Assembly: GCA_964391305.1 (NCBI GenBank)
Contig: CAYMJO010000049.1
Coordinates: 1-6,466, forward strand
Length of the DNA stretch: 6,466 nt
Source of the DNA: CAYMJO01 sp964391305
Lineage (GTDB): Bacteria; Patescibacteriota; CALEFQ01
Direction: 5' to 3'
Of this stretch, positions 1-6,175 are shown piece after piece; within the stretch, counting starts at the first letter, position 1, and the number at the start of each line of letters is the position of its first letter. The position numbers and the translations under genes are program-made. The notes beneath the pieces were generated by a model. The model was not told where the DNA came from. It saw nothing but the letters and a program-made list of their open reading frames with translations, and did no database searches.

Positions 1-45
1 TTCTACGAATTAATCACTGACCGAAAAATTGCACTACAAACTTGA
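1..45 (+). CDS. Possible C-terminal end of an upstream gene (partial)
   Basis: Frame 1 is open from the window edge and reads FYELITDRKIALQT before a TGA at 43-45. The other two plus frames stop within the first 20 bases. The residue mix (charged and hydrophobic, no low complexity) looks like an ordinary protein tail. Fourteen codons are too few to identify a family or to exclude chance. The dyad-rich stretch that follows would suit the 3' end of a transcription unit. Confidence 0.3.
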   Translation, partial: FYELITDRKIALQT

Positions 46-60
46 ATCCAGCTATAAAGA

Positions 61-78
61 TTGGCTTACCTAAGCCAA
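61..78. repeat. Perfect 8-bp inverted repeat (hairpin)
   Basis: TTGGCTTA (61-68) is followed by CC and then its exact reverse complement TAAGCCAA (71-78). It can form a 7-bp stem with an ACCT tetraloop. Neither strand has a proper T-tract after the stem, so it is not a standard intrinsic terminator. Its AAGCC arm could also pair with GGCTT at 105-109 of the next hairpin, so the two structures may be mutually exclusive. Confidence 0.5.
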
Positions 79-92
79 AAAGTAATAAAAAT

Positions 93-110
93 AGCCTTTT
101 AAAAGGCTTT
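93..110 (+). terminator. Perfect 16-bp palindrome, weak terminator candidate
   Basis: AGCCTTTT (93-100) abuts AAAAGGCT (101-108), a perfect palindrome that folds as a 6-bp stem with a TTAA loop. An A-run lies before it and only three T's follow, so termination would be weak. It lies about 50 bases after the possible stop codon at 43-45 and could end that upstream transcript. A plain regulatory dyad is equally possible. Confidence 0.3.
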
Positions 111-166
111 AGGACAGAGTATTTTAGCAATATTGAGAATTATGTCAATGGAAGTACCAAGCGCTC

Positions 167-218
167 AAGCACTAAGCGCCAAGATCTAAGTTTTCTTTTT
201 TTAAATAGCTTAGTGCTT
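167..218. repeat. 11-bp perfect inverted repeat with 30-nt spacer
   Basis: AAGCACTAAGC (167-177) and GCTTAGTGCTT (208-218) are exact reverse complements, separated by a T-rich 30-nt spacer. It lies just upstream of the promoter for the giant surface-protein gene. It may be a cruciform, an operator with distant half-sites, or a stem in an upstream transcript. The left arm sits in a local AAGCGC-rich patch (AAGCGCT at 159-165, AAGCGCC at 174-180). Confidence 0.55.
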
Positions 219-221
219 ATT

Positions 222-248
222 AAGGAGTTTTCCCCTTTAATTTTTTTT
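222..248 (+). terminator. Possible intrinsic terminator before the surface-protein promoter
   Basis: AAGGAG (222-227), a TTTT loop and CCCCTT (232-237) form a short stem with one A-C mismatch. Three bases later an eight-T run follows (241-248). It would stop plus-strand readthrough from the left, insulating the promoter whose -10 lies at 259-264. The stem is short and the T-run slightly offset, so confidence is moderate. The T-run overlaps the promoter spacer. Confidence 0.4.
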
Positions 249-264
249 AAAAAAGTGTTATAAT
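236..264 (+). promoter_or_regulatory. Extended -10 promoter for the giant surface-protein gene
   Basis: A perfect -10 hexamer TATAAT (259-264) carries a TG one base upstream (256-257), the extended -10 form. Seventeen bases further upstream lies TTTAAT (236-241), a poor -35. Transcription would start near 271, leaving a leader of about 40 nt to the ATG at 310. The extended -10 and the T-rich upstream DNA would offset the weak -35. Confidence 0.65.
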
Positions 265-309
265 GACAATAAGATAATAATAAAAAATATTCTGGAAACA
301 AAAAGCCAA

Positions 310-3300
310 ATGCGATATTTTGTTTATAAAACAATAAGCGTTGTGGTGTTTTGTTTTGTTTTGTTTTTGCTTTTTTCTCCCGTGTCTTTTTATAAAAATT
401 TTGTAAAGGAGGCGAAGGCTACCGATAGCACTTGGGCATGGCAGAATCCTCTACCTCAAGGAAATCCCGTCAGAGGGGTCAGCGCGAGAACCGCGAGCGA
501 TATCTGGGCGGTTGGCTCGCAGGGAACAGCCCTGCATTACAATGGCTCAAGTTGGAGCATTTCCTCAACCGGAGTTACGGCTGTTCTTAATGGTGTCTCT
601 GCTCTCGACGCGAGCAATGTTTGGGCGGTTGGTAATTCAGGAACGATTATCCATTACAACGGTTCAAGCTGGTCCAGCCAAACAAGCGGCACGTCTAGCC
701 ATTTATATGGCGTTTTTGCGCTTGACAGCACGCATGTATGGGCGGCGGGAGCGTCTGGTACGATGCTTTTTTATAATGGCTCAAGCTGGTCTTCACAGAC
801 TAGCGGTGTCACATATCAGATAAACGATATTTGGGCGCTTGACTCAAGCAACGTGTGGGCGGCGGTTGACGGCAGTTTTGGCGAAGCCGATGCGCAGATC
901 ATTTATTTCAATGGAACCACGTGGAGCCAGCAGACGCAAACAGGCTCCCAGCTTAAGGGCATTTCAGGAGTGAACGGGAGTAATATCTGGGCTGTTGGGG
1001 TGAAGGATCCCCTTACGGGTAACAGCAATATGATTCTTAAATATGACGGCGCCACATGGACGGAAACCACAGGCACTATCGGCAATATGAGGGATGTATA
1101 TGCGGTAGATACCAGCAACGTCTGGGCGGTTTGCGGAAACGGCGCCATTTATTATTATAATGGTTCTGATTGGGCTACGCAGACAAGCGGCACTACGGAT
1201 GTTATTTATGGAGTTTCTGCGGTTACGTCGAGCAATGTTTATGCCGTTGGTGATAAGGGTATGTTATTGCATTACAACGGAAGCGCGTGGTCTTCGCAAA
1301 ATACCGGTGTTGCGGGCGGCTCGACTTTTTATGATGTTTGGGCGGCAGATTCGAGCAACGCGTGGGCGGTGGACAGAAGCAACGCGGAAATACTTTATTA
1401 CAACGGAAGCGTGTGGGCGGAGCAGTCAACGGGGCTTCAGGCTTTGGCGGCTGTTTCCGGCGTTGATGCGACCCATGTTTGGGTTGCGGCGCAGTCGTCT
1501 GATATTTTATCTCCCGGCTATTACATTTATTATTACAACGGTTCTACTTGGAGCGAGCAGACTTCTGGCGCGGGTTGGGCGCTGAACGGCATTTACGCGC
1601 TTGACAGCACTCATGTGTGGGCAGTCGGGGATTCGGGCAATATTCTTTTTTACAATGGTTCAACTTGGTCCAGCCAAACTAGCGGAACGGCTAATTCTCT
1701 GAAGGATGTCTATGCTGCTGATTCGAGCAATGTTTGGGCTGTTGGAAGCAGTGGCACGGTTATTCGTTTTAATGGCACTTCTTGGGCGGATGCTTCTGCG
1801 GGTTTGTCAAACACGGTAGAGGAAGTTACCGGGTCAGACGCGAACAACGTTTGGGTTCTTGATGTTCTGGCGGGCATGGAAACGCATAATCTTATCATCA
1901 GATATTACAACGGTTCTAGCTGGTCTACCCAGCAGACGCTTGAGCTTTCCAGTCTCATGGGCGGAGGAAGCGGTCTAAGCGCAACTTCTTCCTCAAATGT
2001 TTGGATGGTCTACATGAACAATACTTATTATAAATACAATGGCTCAACATGGTCTTCCAGCGCTCCTACGATTTCCTCTTTTTATGCTTACAATATTTTT
2101 GCGCTTGACACCTATACCGCGTGGGCGGTTGGGGACTATGGTTTGGTTCTCTACTATAGCGGAGGCTCTTCACCTCCATCGGCGACGTTTGTAAATGACT
2201 TTAGTACATGGCAAGGAGGTACTATATCCGCGCGTTACAACATTATAGATACAAACTCCAGCACTTGTAATATATCGCAGACCGCGACTTCCGGCGTAGA
2301 ATATTCTACCAACAATTCTACGTGGACGGACGCGACACAGGGATCCGGCGGAGATGGGATGACAAGTCTTACATCGAGTCCCGCTGGGGTACAGCATACT
2401 TTTGCGTGGAATTCATCGACCGACTTGTCTGCGACGGAGGACTCCACGGTTTGGATGAGAGTCAGACCGAACAACGGCACAGATGACGCGGAAGCATGGG
2501 TTTCGAGCAATTCTTTTGGAGTGGATAATGTTGGTCCAACGAGTGTTGGAACACCGACATTCGGCACGGCGGCGACCAGCTCCATAATCGTGAATAAGCC
2601 TTCGGCGACGGACAGCGGCTCTGGACTTAACAGCTGGAGAGTTAGGAGAACCTTGTCCAACGATGCTACTACCTCTACCGTTTCTGATTGGATAAGCGAC
2701 AGTACGAGTACGTATACGGATACTTCGCTTACGGCGAACACTTCATATACTTATGATATTCAGTTCAAAGATGCGGTTGGAAATACAAGCTCTTACAGCG
2801 CATCTGCGGTAAAATACACAGCGGCATCGGCTCCAAACGTTACTTCCGATAAGGAAGCAAACAGGGCATACAGCGATTCTGCTTTTGTATTTACTAATGC
2901 CGCGGGCTTTGGTTCTGGCGGAGTTGGATCTTACAAATACAAATGGAATCAGATAGCATCCGATAGCGCGGCAATATCGGACAGCAATTGGAATTCTGGT
3001 ACTCTTAGCCTCACTGCCTCTGCTACCGGCGCTTGGTATCTGCATGTTTTATCTATTAATACCGCGGGAGATGTTGCTTCCACTCAAACTTACGGACCAT
3101 TTATTTATCAAAAAGGTTCCGCGTTGTCCCTGACAAAAGACGTGGGCATTAATACGGGAGATACGACAAGCAGTTTAAGTCCCAAACCGTTCGCGAGTGT
3201 TTGGACTCTTTTAAGTGGAAACTGGCTTGTCGCGATGATAATCGCCCTTATCGCGATTACCATACTCGTGCCTCTTAGCGTTCTGATTCCCAACAAGAAA

Positions 3301-5097
3301 GGAAAAGGAGAATTGACGGAAACTTTGAGACATCTTCCCTCTTTTTTATCGAAAGAGCCGTCTTTAGTTTTCAATAAAGTTGTGCCCAAAGGAGGAAATG
3401 GCACATGGCCTTTATCATATTCTCATTATAAAAAAGCGTACAGCATTTCGAGAAGAGCCGCTGTTGTGGCTATAGTTTTGATCATCATTAAGATCGTTAT
3501 AGCCATATTATTGTGGGCAAGCCCGTTCCCAGCCGTAACGGCTTATAGCGACGATGGACAGGAAATACAGCCGGGGGATGAATTGACTTATAAAATTATT
3601 TATAAAAATGAAACGGGCAGTACTCTTAATGATCTTATTGTTTCTGATGACATTCCATCTGGCACAGATTTTATCTCTGGTTCTTTGATCATTAATGGCT
3701 CTAGGCAAACGGATGCGGCTGATACGGATAACGCTTACGTGGCCACCAATAAAGTAGTTTTCAATATTTCCACAGTTGTCGACAATGCCAGTGGTTATGT
3801 CATGTTTAGGACGAAAGTTAACTTGCCAAATACCGAAGATAAAGTGCAGAATTCTGCGATTTCTAAGTCTGATGAAATATCTTGGGTGTCTTCCAATGCC
3901 ACTTCCAACTTGCTTGAGAAAGCAGGTGTTTCCGGATATGTTTTTAGAGATAAAAACGGCAACAAAGCCAAAGATGGGGAGGAAACTGGCATATCCAGCG
4001 TAGCTATGAAGATTTACGAAGATAGTAATGGAGATAGCCAATTGAGCAGAGAGAAAGACACTTTAATAGCCACGAAAATCACAGATTTGAAAGGTAAGTA
4101 TGAATTTGCTGGACTTAGATCCGGGAATTACTTTATAGACGTCAGCGAAAGTACTCTGGCCGCCTATGAGTTGACCACTTCCAATCCTTTGAAAGTAACT
4201 TTAGAACGTGGGAAAAACTTCGAGGATATTAATTTTGGATATAAATTAAAACAGGGTAAACAGGACAAAAAAGAAGAAGAGGATAAAAAAGAAGCTGAAG
4301 ATGAGGGAAGGGATGAAGGAAAACAAGTGAAGGAATCTACAAAGATTAGTATACTGCTTGTGCCCACAGGACGCGATGCTTCGATTGCAGAAGGTATTTT
4401 GCAGTTTATGGTGTCCACCAATGATGACAAGTTCAAGGTTTATAGGAATGCCAATTTTGTCATTTCAGTTCAGCCGAAAAAGCCAGTAATCAATGTGATT
4501 GCAGAAGTATCTTCCGGACTTGTAGATGTTTATGAGCTTTTTGATGAAGATGGCGATGGCGTTTATGCCGCAGAAATCAGAGCTCCTGTCGAATCTGGGT
4601 TGCATACGATTAAGATCACGGAAAATTATACGGATGGAACATCCTCGGAGAGCGTGAGGGAGTTTTACGTGGAACCGGTTGGGTATGTGTATCAGTTATT
4701 CGATAACATGGAGGTCAGGTTAAGTGACGCCAAGGTGACTTTGTTTAACAAAGATGGGAACGAATGGAAGGTTTGGAATGCCGTGGAGTATAATCAGAAG
4801 AATCCGCAGATAACTTCCGAGAGTGGAGAATACACACTTATGGTTTCTGGAGGCATTTACAAGTTGACGGCGGAAAAAGAGGGATACGAAAGTTTTGAAT
4901 CGGATGAAATTAGGCTTGCGGATCCAGGACCCATCAACATCAAAATTGAATTGTTTAAATCAAGATTTATGGCGGAGATTGCAGAAGGGGTAGTTGAGGA
5001 CTATTACTTCTGGATTGGGGCATCGGTTGTAATTGTGATTACGGGAGTCACCGTTATGCTTTTGAGAAGAAGGTACAAGAAAGGAATGAAATACTAA
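310..5097 (+). CDS. Giant multidomain membrane-anchored surface protein with 14 propeller blades
   Basis: A 1595-residue protein, probably displayed outside the cell for adhesion or binding; no ligand or enzyme activity can be read from it. Residues 1-37 look like a signal peptide (basic start, hydrophobic core, AKA before TDST). Residues 54-619 hold 14 repeats of about 39 residues with motifs NVWAVG and YNGSSWSSQTSG, typical of propeller blades. Ig-like and FnIII-like domains follow (about 622-740, 741-840, 841-935). Membrane spans at 971-993 and 1050-1070 enclose a basic cytoplasmic loop. Then come a DUF11-like domain (about 1075-1200), an SdrD-B/Cna-B-like domain (1205-1312) with a calcium-loop pattern (D1214, N1216, N1218, D1222, E1225), an acidic-basic linker (1313-1344), an Ig-like domain with DEDGDG (1412-1417), and a carboxypeptidase-regulatory-like domain (about 1456-1548). 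A final span (1567-1585) ends in an RRR-rich tail. The ATG at 310 fits the signal peptide, but there is no good Shine-Dalgarno, only GGA 13 nt upstream. There is no sortase LPxTG motif. The frame is intact. Confidence 0.95.
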   Translation: MRYFVYKTISVVVFCFVLFLLFSPVSFYKNFVKEAKATDSTWAWQNPLPQGNPVRGVSARTASDIWAVGSQGTALHYNGSSWSISSTGVTAVLNGVSALDASNVWAVGNSGTIIHYNGSSWSSQTSGTSSHLYGVFALDSTHVWAAGASGTMLFYNGSSWSSQTSGVTYQINDIWALDSSNVWAAVDGSFGEADAQIIYFNGTTWSQQTQTGSQLKGISGVNGSNIWAVGVKDPLTGNSNMILKYDGATWTETTGTIGNMRDVYAVDTSNVWAVCGNGAIYYYNGSDWATQTSGTTDVIYGVSAVTSSNVYAVGDKGMLLHYNGSAWSSQNTGVAGGSTFYDVWAADSSNAWAVDRSNAEILYYNGSVWAEQSTGLQALAAVSGVDATHVWVAAQSSDILSPGYYIYYYNGSTWSEQTSGAGWALNGIYALDSTHVWAVGDSGNILFYNGSTWSSQTSGTANSLKDVYAADSSNVWAVGSSGTVIRFNGTSWADASAGLSNTVEEVTGSDANNVWVLDVLAGMETHNLIIRYYNGSSWSTQQTLELSSLMGGGSGLSATSSSNVWMVYMNNTYYKYNGSTWSSSAPTISSFYAYNIFALDTYTAWAVGDYGLVLYYSGGSSPPSATFVNDFSTWQGGTISARYNIIDTNSSTCNISQTATSGVEYSTNNSTWTDATQGSGGDGMTSLTSSPAGVQHTFAWNSSTDLSATEDSTVWMRVRPNNGTDDAEAWVSSNSFGVDNVGPTSVGTPTFGTAATSSIIVNKPSATDSGSGLNSWRVRRTLSNDATTSTVSDWISDSTSTYTDTSLTANTSYTYDIQFKDAVGNTSSYSASAVKYTAASAPNVTSDKEANRAYSDSAFVFTNAAGFGSGGVGSYKYKWNQIASDSAAISDSNWNSGTLSLTASATGAWYLHVLSINTAGDVASTQTYGPFIYQKGSALSLTKDVGINTGDTTSSLSPKPFASVWTLLSGNWLVAMIIALIAITILVPLSVLIPNKKGKGELTETLRHLPSFLSKEPSLVFNKVVPKGGNGTWPLSYSHYKKAYSISRRAAVVAIVLIIIKIVIAILLWASPFPAVTAYSDDGQEIQPGDELTYKIIYKNETGSTLNDLIVSDDIPSGTDFISGSLIINGSRQTDAADTDNAYVATNKVVFNISTVVDNASGYVMFRTKVNLPNTEDKVQNSAISKSDEISWVSSNATSNLLEKAGVSGYVFRDKNGNKAKDGEETGISSVAMKIYEDSNGDSQLSREKDTLIATKITDLKGKYEFAGLRSGNYFIDVSESTLAAYELTTSNPLKVTLERGKNFEDINFGYKLKQGKQDKKEEEDKKEAEDEGRDEGKQVKESTKISILLVPTGRDASIAEGILQFMVSTNDDKFKVYRNANFVISVQPKKPVINVIAEVSSGLVDVYELFDEDGDGVYAAEIRAPVESGLHTIKITENYTDGTSSESVREFYVEPVGYVYQLFDNMEVRLSDAKVTLFNKDGNEWKVWNAVEYNQKNPQITSESGEYTLMVSGGIYKLTAEKEGYESFESDEIRLADPGPINIKIELFKSRFMAEIAEGVVEDYYFWIGASVVIVITGVTVMLLRRRYKKGMKY
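469..2166 (+). repeat. 14 tandem propeller-blade repeats within the surface protein
   Basis: Blades start near residues 54, 93, 132, 171, 215, 260, 299, 340, 379, 425, 464, 503, 553 and 593. Most are exactly 39 residues; blades 4, 5, 9 and 12 carry loop insertions. Twelve contain NG[ST]xW, blade 5 has DGATW, and blade 14 is cut short after YSGGS. The copies have diverged in DNA, so this is an old expansion, not a recent slippage array. Blade length matches propeller families such as NHL or WD-type, but I cannot name the family. Confidence 0.85.
3220..3519 (+). other. Internal membrane hairpin of the surface protein
   Basis: This stretch encodes residues 971-1070. Two hydrophobic segments (971-993 and 1050-1070) flank a 56-residue loop rich in lysine and arginine (starting NKKGKGELTE, ending with SRR). 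After signal-peptide cleavage the first segment would carry the chain inward and the second back out, so the basic loop is cytoplasmic, in line with the positive-inside rule. The second segment carries a lysine (K1061), unusual for a pure anchor. The hairpin splits the protein into two extracellular modules. Confidence 0.75.
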
Positions 5098-5121
5098 AAA
5101 AAGCGGCAAGAGTTTTTCAAT

Positions 5122-5153
5122 AAAAACCCCCCAGACTAAACTGGAGGGCTTTT
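5122..5153. terminator. Bidirectional intrinsic terminator between convergent genes
   Basis: CCCCCCAG (5127-5134) pairs with CTGGAGGG (5141-5148) around an ACTAAA loop with one C-A mismatch. A-runs on the left (5122-5126) and T's on the right (5150-5153, with more T's to 5164) give a U-tract in either direction. It lies 25 bases past the stop of the surface-protein gene and about 80 bases past the stop of the convergent 3D-domain gene, so it can end both transcripts. Confidence 0.8.
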
Positions 5154-5234
5154 GATTGTTTTTTGAAATCAGCCTGTCCGAGAATTCGTATGCAATTGCC
5201 CAAGATCCGCGTTGATATTCAATTTTACCAATTG

Positions 5235-5858
5235 TTATTTTACGATTTTGACTTCCACTTTTCTTCTGCCCCAATTCCTTGCTTCCTGCTTATTACTGAC
5301 CAGTATGTCAATCATTCCATGTCGTGCCATTCTGTCCTCAACGACATATTCTTTGTCGTTGATTAGCAATTTTGTACCCAATGGATAGTCGTTTGTGGCT
5401 ACGAATTTGCCTTCGTTGCCCGTGAGCTTCTTTCCGCTTGCCGTGACGGAATAACCTCCATTCTCGTTCGGATCATCCGTGTAAGCTGTCGCGGTCATGA
5501 TTTTTGCCCCGTTTGTCGCCTGTAGCGCCGGTTGTGCTTTTGTGTAGGTGCTTCGTTTACTGGATGTGTTTCTTGTCACAGCAACTTGCCTTGCTTCTTT
5601 TCTCTTCGTTGCCGATTTGCGTTCTTCTTCGAGGCTGAACTTTTGCTTTTTGTCTTCCTCTGTACGTTTTATCTCGGCAAACTTTCTTTCTTTTTCTGTC
5701 CTTACTTCGGCGACCGCTCTTTCAAAGTCTGTCCTAACTTGCCTTCGATTTTGGAGCAGTTTTTCGTTTGTTTTGAAAGCTAGCTTTTTTTCAGTTTTTG
5801 CGTTTACTTGGTGAATCAAAACAATTGCCGTCATCGCCAAAGTTAGCGATAAAGTCAT
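5235..5858 (-). CDS. Membrane-anchored coiled-coil protein with C-terminal 3D domain (probable peptidoglycan-active)
   Basis: From the ATG at 5858 this gives 207 residues. Residues 1-20 are hydrophobic and end in VNA. Residues 21-95 are a very charged helical stretch, probably a coiled-coil stalk, followed by a Ser/Thr/Ala-rich linker to about 119. Residues 120-207 are a 3D domain, the double-psi beta-barrel family of MltA and Rpf/YocH-like wall proteins. Visible marks are TATAYTDDPN, SVTASG, YPLGTKL, VVEDRM (D175), IDILV (D184) and the closing NWGRRKVEVKIV; the aspartates near 128, 175 and 184 are the family's namesakes. The likely role is peptidoglycan cleavage outside the membrane; this is family inference. 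The start is doubtful: this ATG has no Shine-Dalgarno and no basic residues before the membrane segment, while 38 in-frame codons upstream (KVFKKIDIPLT next to the ATG) look coding but contain no ATG, GTG or TTG. The true N-terminus probably comes from another frame through a -1 shift (see 5915-6052). Confidence 0.85.
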   Translation of the reverse strand: MTLSLTLAMTAIVLIHQVNAKTEKKLAFKTNEKLLQNRRQVRTDFERAVAEVRTEKERKFAEIKRTEEDKKQKFSLEEERKSATKRKEARQVAVTRNTSSKRSTYTKAQPALQATNGAKIMTATAYTDDPNENGGYSVTASGKKLTGNEGKFVATNDYPLGTKLLINDKEYVVEDRMARHGMIDILVSNKQEARNWGRRKVEVKIVK

Positions 5859-5914
5859 TGTGAGTGGAATATCGATTTTTTTAAAAACTTTTGATCGTTG
5901 TTCAAATATTTTTC

Positions 5915-6052
5915 CTATCCACTCGTAGGCTTTTTTGAGATGGTTTCGAATAAAGTGTTTTTCAAAACCTTTTTAATGAAGAATCGACCTTTTATTGATT
6001 TTTTAAAATAAAAAACATCCGCTAAATATACAGATGTTCGAGCCGTTATCAT
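5915..6052 (-). CDS. N-terminal segment of the 3D-domain protein in the other frame (-1 frameshift)
   Basis: ATG at 6052 opens a 45-codon ORF starting MITARTSVYLADVF, rich in Lys and Phe, ending in TAG at 5917-5915. Codons 39-41 read TCA AAA AAG and contain A AAA AAG (5936-5930) in the exact phase of the classic -1 slippery heptamer. Slipping back one base gives AAA AAA GCC TAC and enters the open frame that runs through 5858 into the 3D gene. The composite is 272 residues: 41 from this ORF, 24 bridging (starting AYEWIGKIFEQRS), then 207. It would have a basic cytoplasmic N-terminus of about 60 residues before the membrane span. A one-base loss from a seven-A run, real or from assembly, explains the same data. 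Unshifted, this would be an orphan 45-residue peptide. No Shine-Dalgarno is seen. Confidence 0.6.
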   Translation of the reverse strand: MITARTSVYLADVFYFKKSIKGRFFIKKVLKNTLFETISKKPTSG

Positions 6053-6075
6053 AGCAGATTCAGATAGCCTGTCAA
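6048..6075 (-). promoter_or_regulatory. Strong sigma70-type promoter at the start of the 3D gene
   Basis: On the minus strand TTGACA (6075-6070) is followed after 16 bases by TATGAT (6053-6048), preceded by TGC, an extended -10. A start near 6041 is expected. The -10 overlaps the ATG at 6052-6050, so a transcript from here would lack that codon. A second TTGACA (6089-6084) with a poor -10 TATCTG (6066-6061) would start transcription around 6054, giving an almost leaderless mRNA beginning at that ATG. Which one is used cannot be told from sequence. Confidence 0.55.
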
Positions 6076-6088
6076 ATAAAACTTGTCA

Positions 6089-6105
6089 ATATGTTGTCCA
6101 CATAT
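6089..6105. promoter_or_regulatory. Operator-like dyad upstream of the 3D-gene promoter
   Basis: ATATGT (6089-6094) and ACATAT (6100-6105) form a perfect 6-bp dyad around TGTCC. It touches the upstream TTGACA and lies 13 bases beyond the main -35, where an activator or repressor could bind. It also contains TTGTCCACA (6094-6102), one base from a DnaA box. No regulator can be named. Confidence 0.3.
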
Positions 6106-6106
6106 C

Positions 6107-6134
6107 AAAAAAAGCGCTAAAGACAGCGCTTTTT
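6107..6134 (-). terminator. Intrinsic terminator of the small membrane-protein gene
   Basis: AGCGCT (6113-6118) and AGCGCT (6125-6130) are reverse complements around a six-base loop, lengthened by A-T pairs on both sides. On the minus strand the stem is followed by a T-run from the A's at 6107-6113. It lies about 40 bases after the stop at 6176 and just before the promoter of the next minus-strand gene, so it separates the two units. It is symmetric enough to work on the plus strand too. Confidence 0.75.
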
Positions 6135-6175
6135 AGGTCTCTATTTTTTAAAACAGGATTGATTGTTTCTGTTTT

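Noticed and set aside
42..263. 73-codon plus-strand ORF starting with TTG
   Set aside because: It runs through two hairpins, an inverted repeat and the promoter of the next gene, begins with a rare start and ends inside the -10. The content is what AT-rich intergenic DNA gives.
140..334. 64-codon minus-strand ORF
   Set aside because: It overlaps the promoter and start of the surface-protein gene in antisense, with no promoter or ribosome site of its own.
469..2166. Repeat array as a recent tandem duplication or phase-variable slippage region
   Set aside because: Repeats are clear in protein but strongly diverged in DNA, with varying lengths and no short identical units.
2235..2741. 168-codon minus-strand ORF inside the surface-protein gene, and a similar one at 3508-4041
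   Set aside because: Antisense shadows of a long intact coding frame with clear domain structure. Their translations show no recognisable domain or signal.
6003..6040. Weak hairpin AACATC/GATGTT followed by T's on the minus strand, first read as a leader attenuator or a LexA-like site (CGAAC)
   Set aside because: The stem is only 6 bp with a 13-base loop, and the segment reads as codons of the MITARTSVYL ORF, which explains it better. The CGAAC half-site has no matching second half.
6094..6102. TTGTCCACA as a DnaA box and sign of a replication origin
   Set aside because: A single near-match, with no cluster of boxes, no DnaA or replication gene, and no AT-rich unwinding element tied to it.
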